A stretch of DNA of 5,524 nt from Actinomycetota bacterium (GTDB lineage: Bacteria; Actinomycetota; Acidimicrobiia; Acidimicrobiales; Iamiaceae): assembly GCA_018268545.1 (NCBI GenBank), contig JAFDWI010000028.1, positions 1 through 5,524 of the forward strand. Reading direction: 5' to 3'. Positions 5,303-5,524 of this stretch are shown here, piece by piece. Position 1 is the first letter of the stretch. Every line of letters begins with the position of its first letter. The position numbers and the translations under genes are program-made. The notes under the pieces are model-generated. The model made no database searches. It was not told where the DNA came from and saw only the letters and a list, made by a program, of their open reading frames with translations.

Positions 5303-5524
5303 GGTTCGCCCGCGCGCTCGGGTCGGTCCGTGACCAGGGGAGCGTGTCGATCACGGCGCGGAGTCGGTCCACCGGGATCTTGGGGGTACGGTCCGCTCGG
5401 AGCAGTCCGTTGACCTCCTGCTGGACGTCGGCGAGCTCGGTCCAACACCAGCCCTGCACGTCGGGGACCGACTCGAGGGCTTCGCACTGGGCCCGGAAAC
5501 GTTCGGCCAGATCGTCCGCGTCGG
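5292..5524 (-). CDS. C-terminal end of a GH2-family glycosidase (partial, runs off right edge)
   Basis: Reading from the right edge, an open frame of 76 codons ends at TGA 5294-5292; its start lies outside the window. The peptide contains GWCWTELADVQQEVNGLL, then a basic DRTPKIPVDRLRAV segment and a short polar tail. Glycoside hydrolase family 2 proteins (beta-galactosidase, beta-glucuronidase, beta-mannosidase type) typically end their TIM-barrel domain with a G-x-x-YTQLxDVEQExNGLL segment followed by DRxPK, which matches closely. The catalytic glutamates would be upstream of this fragment and cannot be seen, so activity and substrate are unknown. It converges on the LEH-like gene with an 11-bp overlap of 3' ends (5292-5302) and no visible terminator between. 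With the GH94-like gene it makes two carbohydrate-active enzymes close together. The call rests on one strong motif in a short fragment. Confidence 0.82.
   Translation of the reverse strand, partial: DADDLAERFRAQCEALESVPDVQGWCWTELADVQQEVNGLLRADRTPKIPVDRLRAVIDTLPWSRTDPSARANLRP

Noticed and set aside
5269..5487. A 72-codon minus-strand open frame near the right edge.
   Set aside because: It is in a different frame from the GH2 C-terminal signature, which occupies the same stretch and runs off the edge with real family motifs.
1..5524. CRISPR array, insertion sequence, tRNA or phage/defence genes.
   Set aside because: No spaced direct repeats, terminal inverted repeats, transposase motifs, tRNA-like folds or nuclease/toxin motifs were seen. 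The window reads as ordinary metabolic genes.

Overview
The window is very GC-rich and densely coding. Coding bias, GTG starts and the families present suggest a high-GC actinobacterium. Its look fits an Acidimicrobiia-type environmental lineage, but that placement is a guess from style, not from a marker gene. I see no tRNA or rRNA, mobile element, CRISPR array or long non-coding stretch. The largest gap between genes is 102 bp.

Layout, left to right: (1) a small NifU C-terminal-domain protein (+), whose true start may lie off the left edge; (2) convergent to it after 6 bp, a two-gene minus-strand unit. The upstream gene of that unit is a D-2-hydroxyacid dehydrogenase-type FAD oxidase (1286-2668), followed 9 bp later by a gentisate-dioxygenase-like bicupin (332-1276). 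(3) A 102-bp divergent intergenic region. (4) A two-gene plus-strand unit: a 714-aa GH94/GH36-type glycoside hydrolase or phosphorylase-like protein (2771-4915), followed 9 bp later by a limonene-epoxide-hydrolase-family protein (4925-5302). (5) Converging on it and overlapping by 11 bp, the C-terminal 76 residues of a minus-strand gene that looks like the end of a GH2-family glycosidase (5292 to the right edge).

Working together: the oxidase and bicupin would suit catabolism of a 2-hydroxy acid and an aromatic or enol-type acid. The two carbohydrate-active enzymes suggest handling of an oligosaccharide or glycoside. The epoxide hydrolase-like protein may simply be a small detoxification enzyme. 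No regulator or transporter is visible, so a shared pathway is only inference.

Nothing here looks like a new defence or mobile system. The most interesting signals are modest. Both same-strand gene junctions have the identical geometry TAA-N9-start with a TAnnnT hexamer ending 6 nt before the start, which suggests leaderless promoters built on stop codons. The bicupin appears to carry its metal site in the second rather than the first cupin. The FAD oxidase and the GH94-like enzyme each have altered signature motifs.
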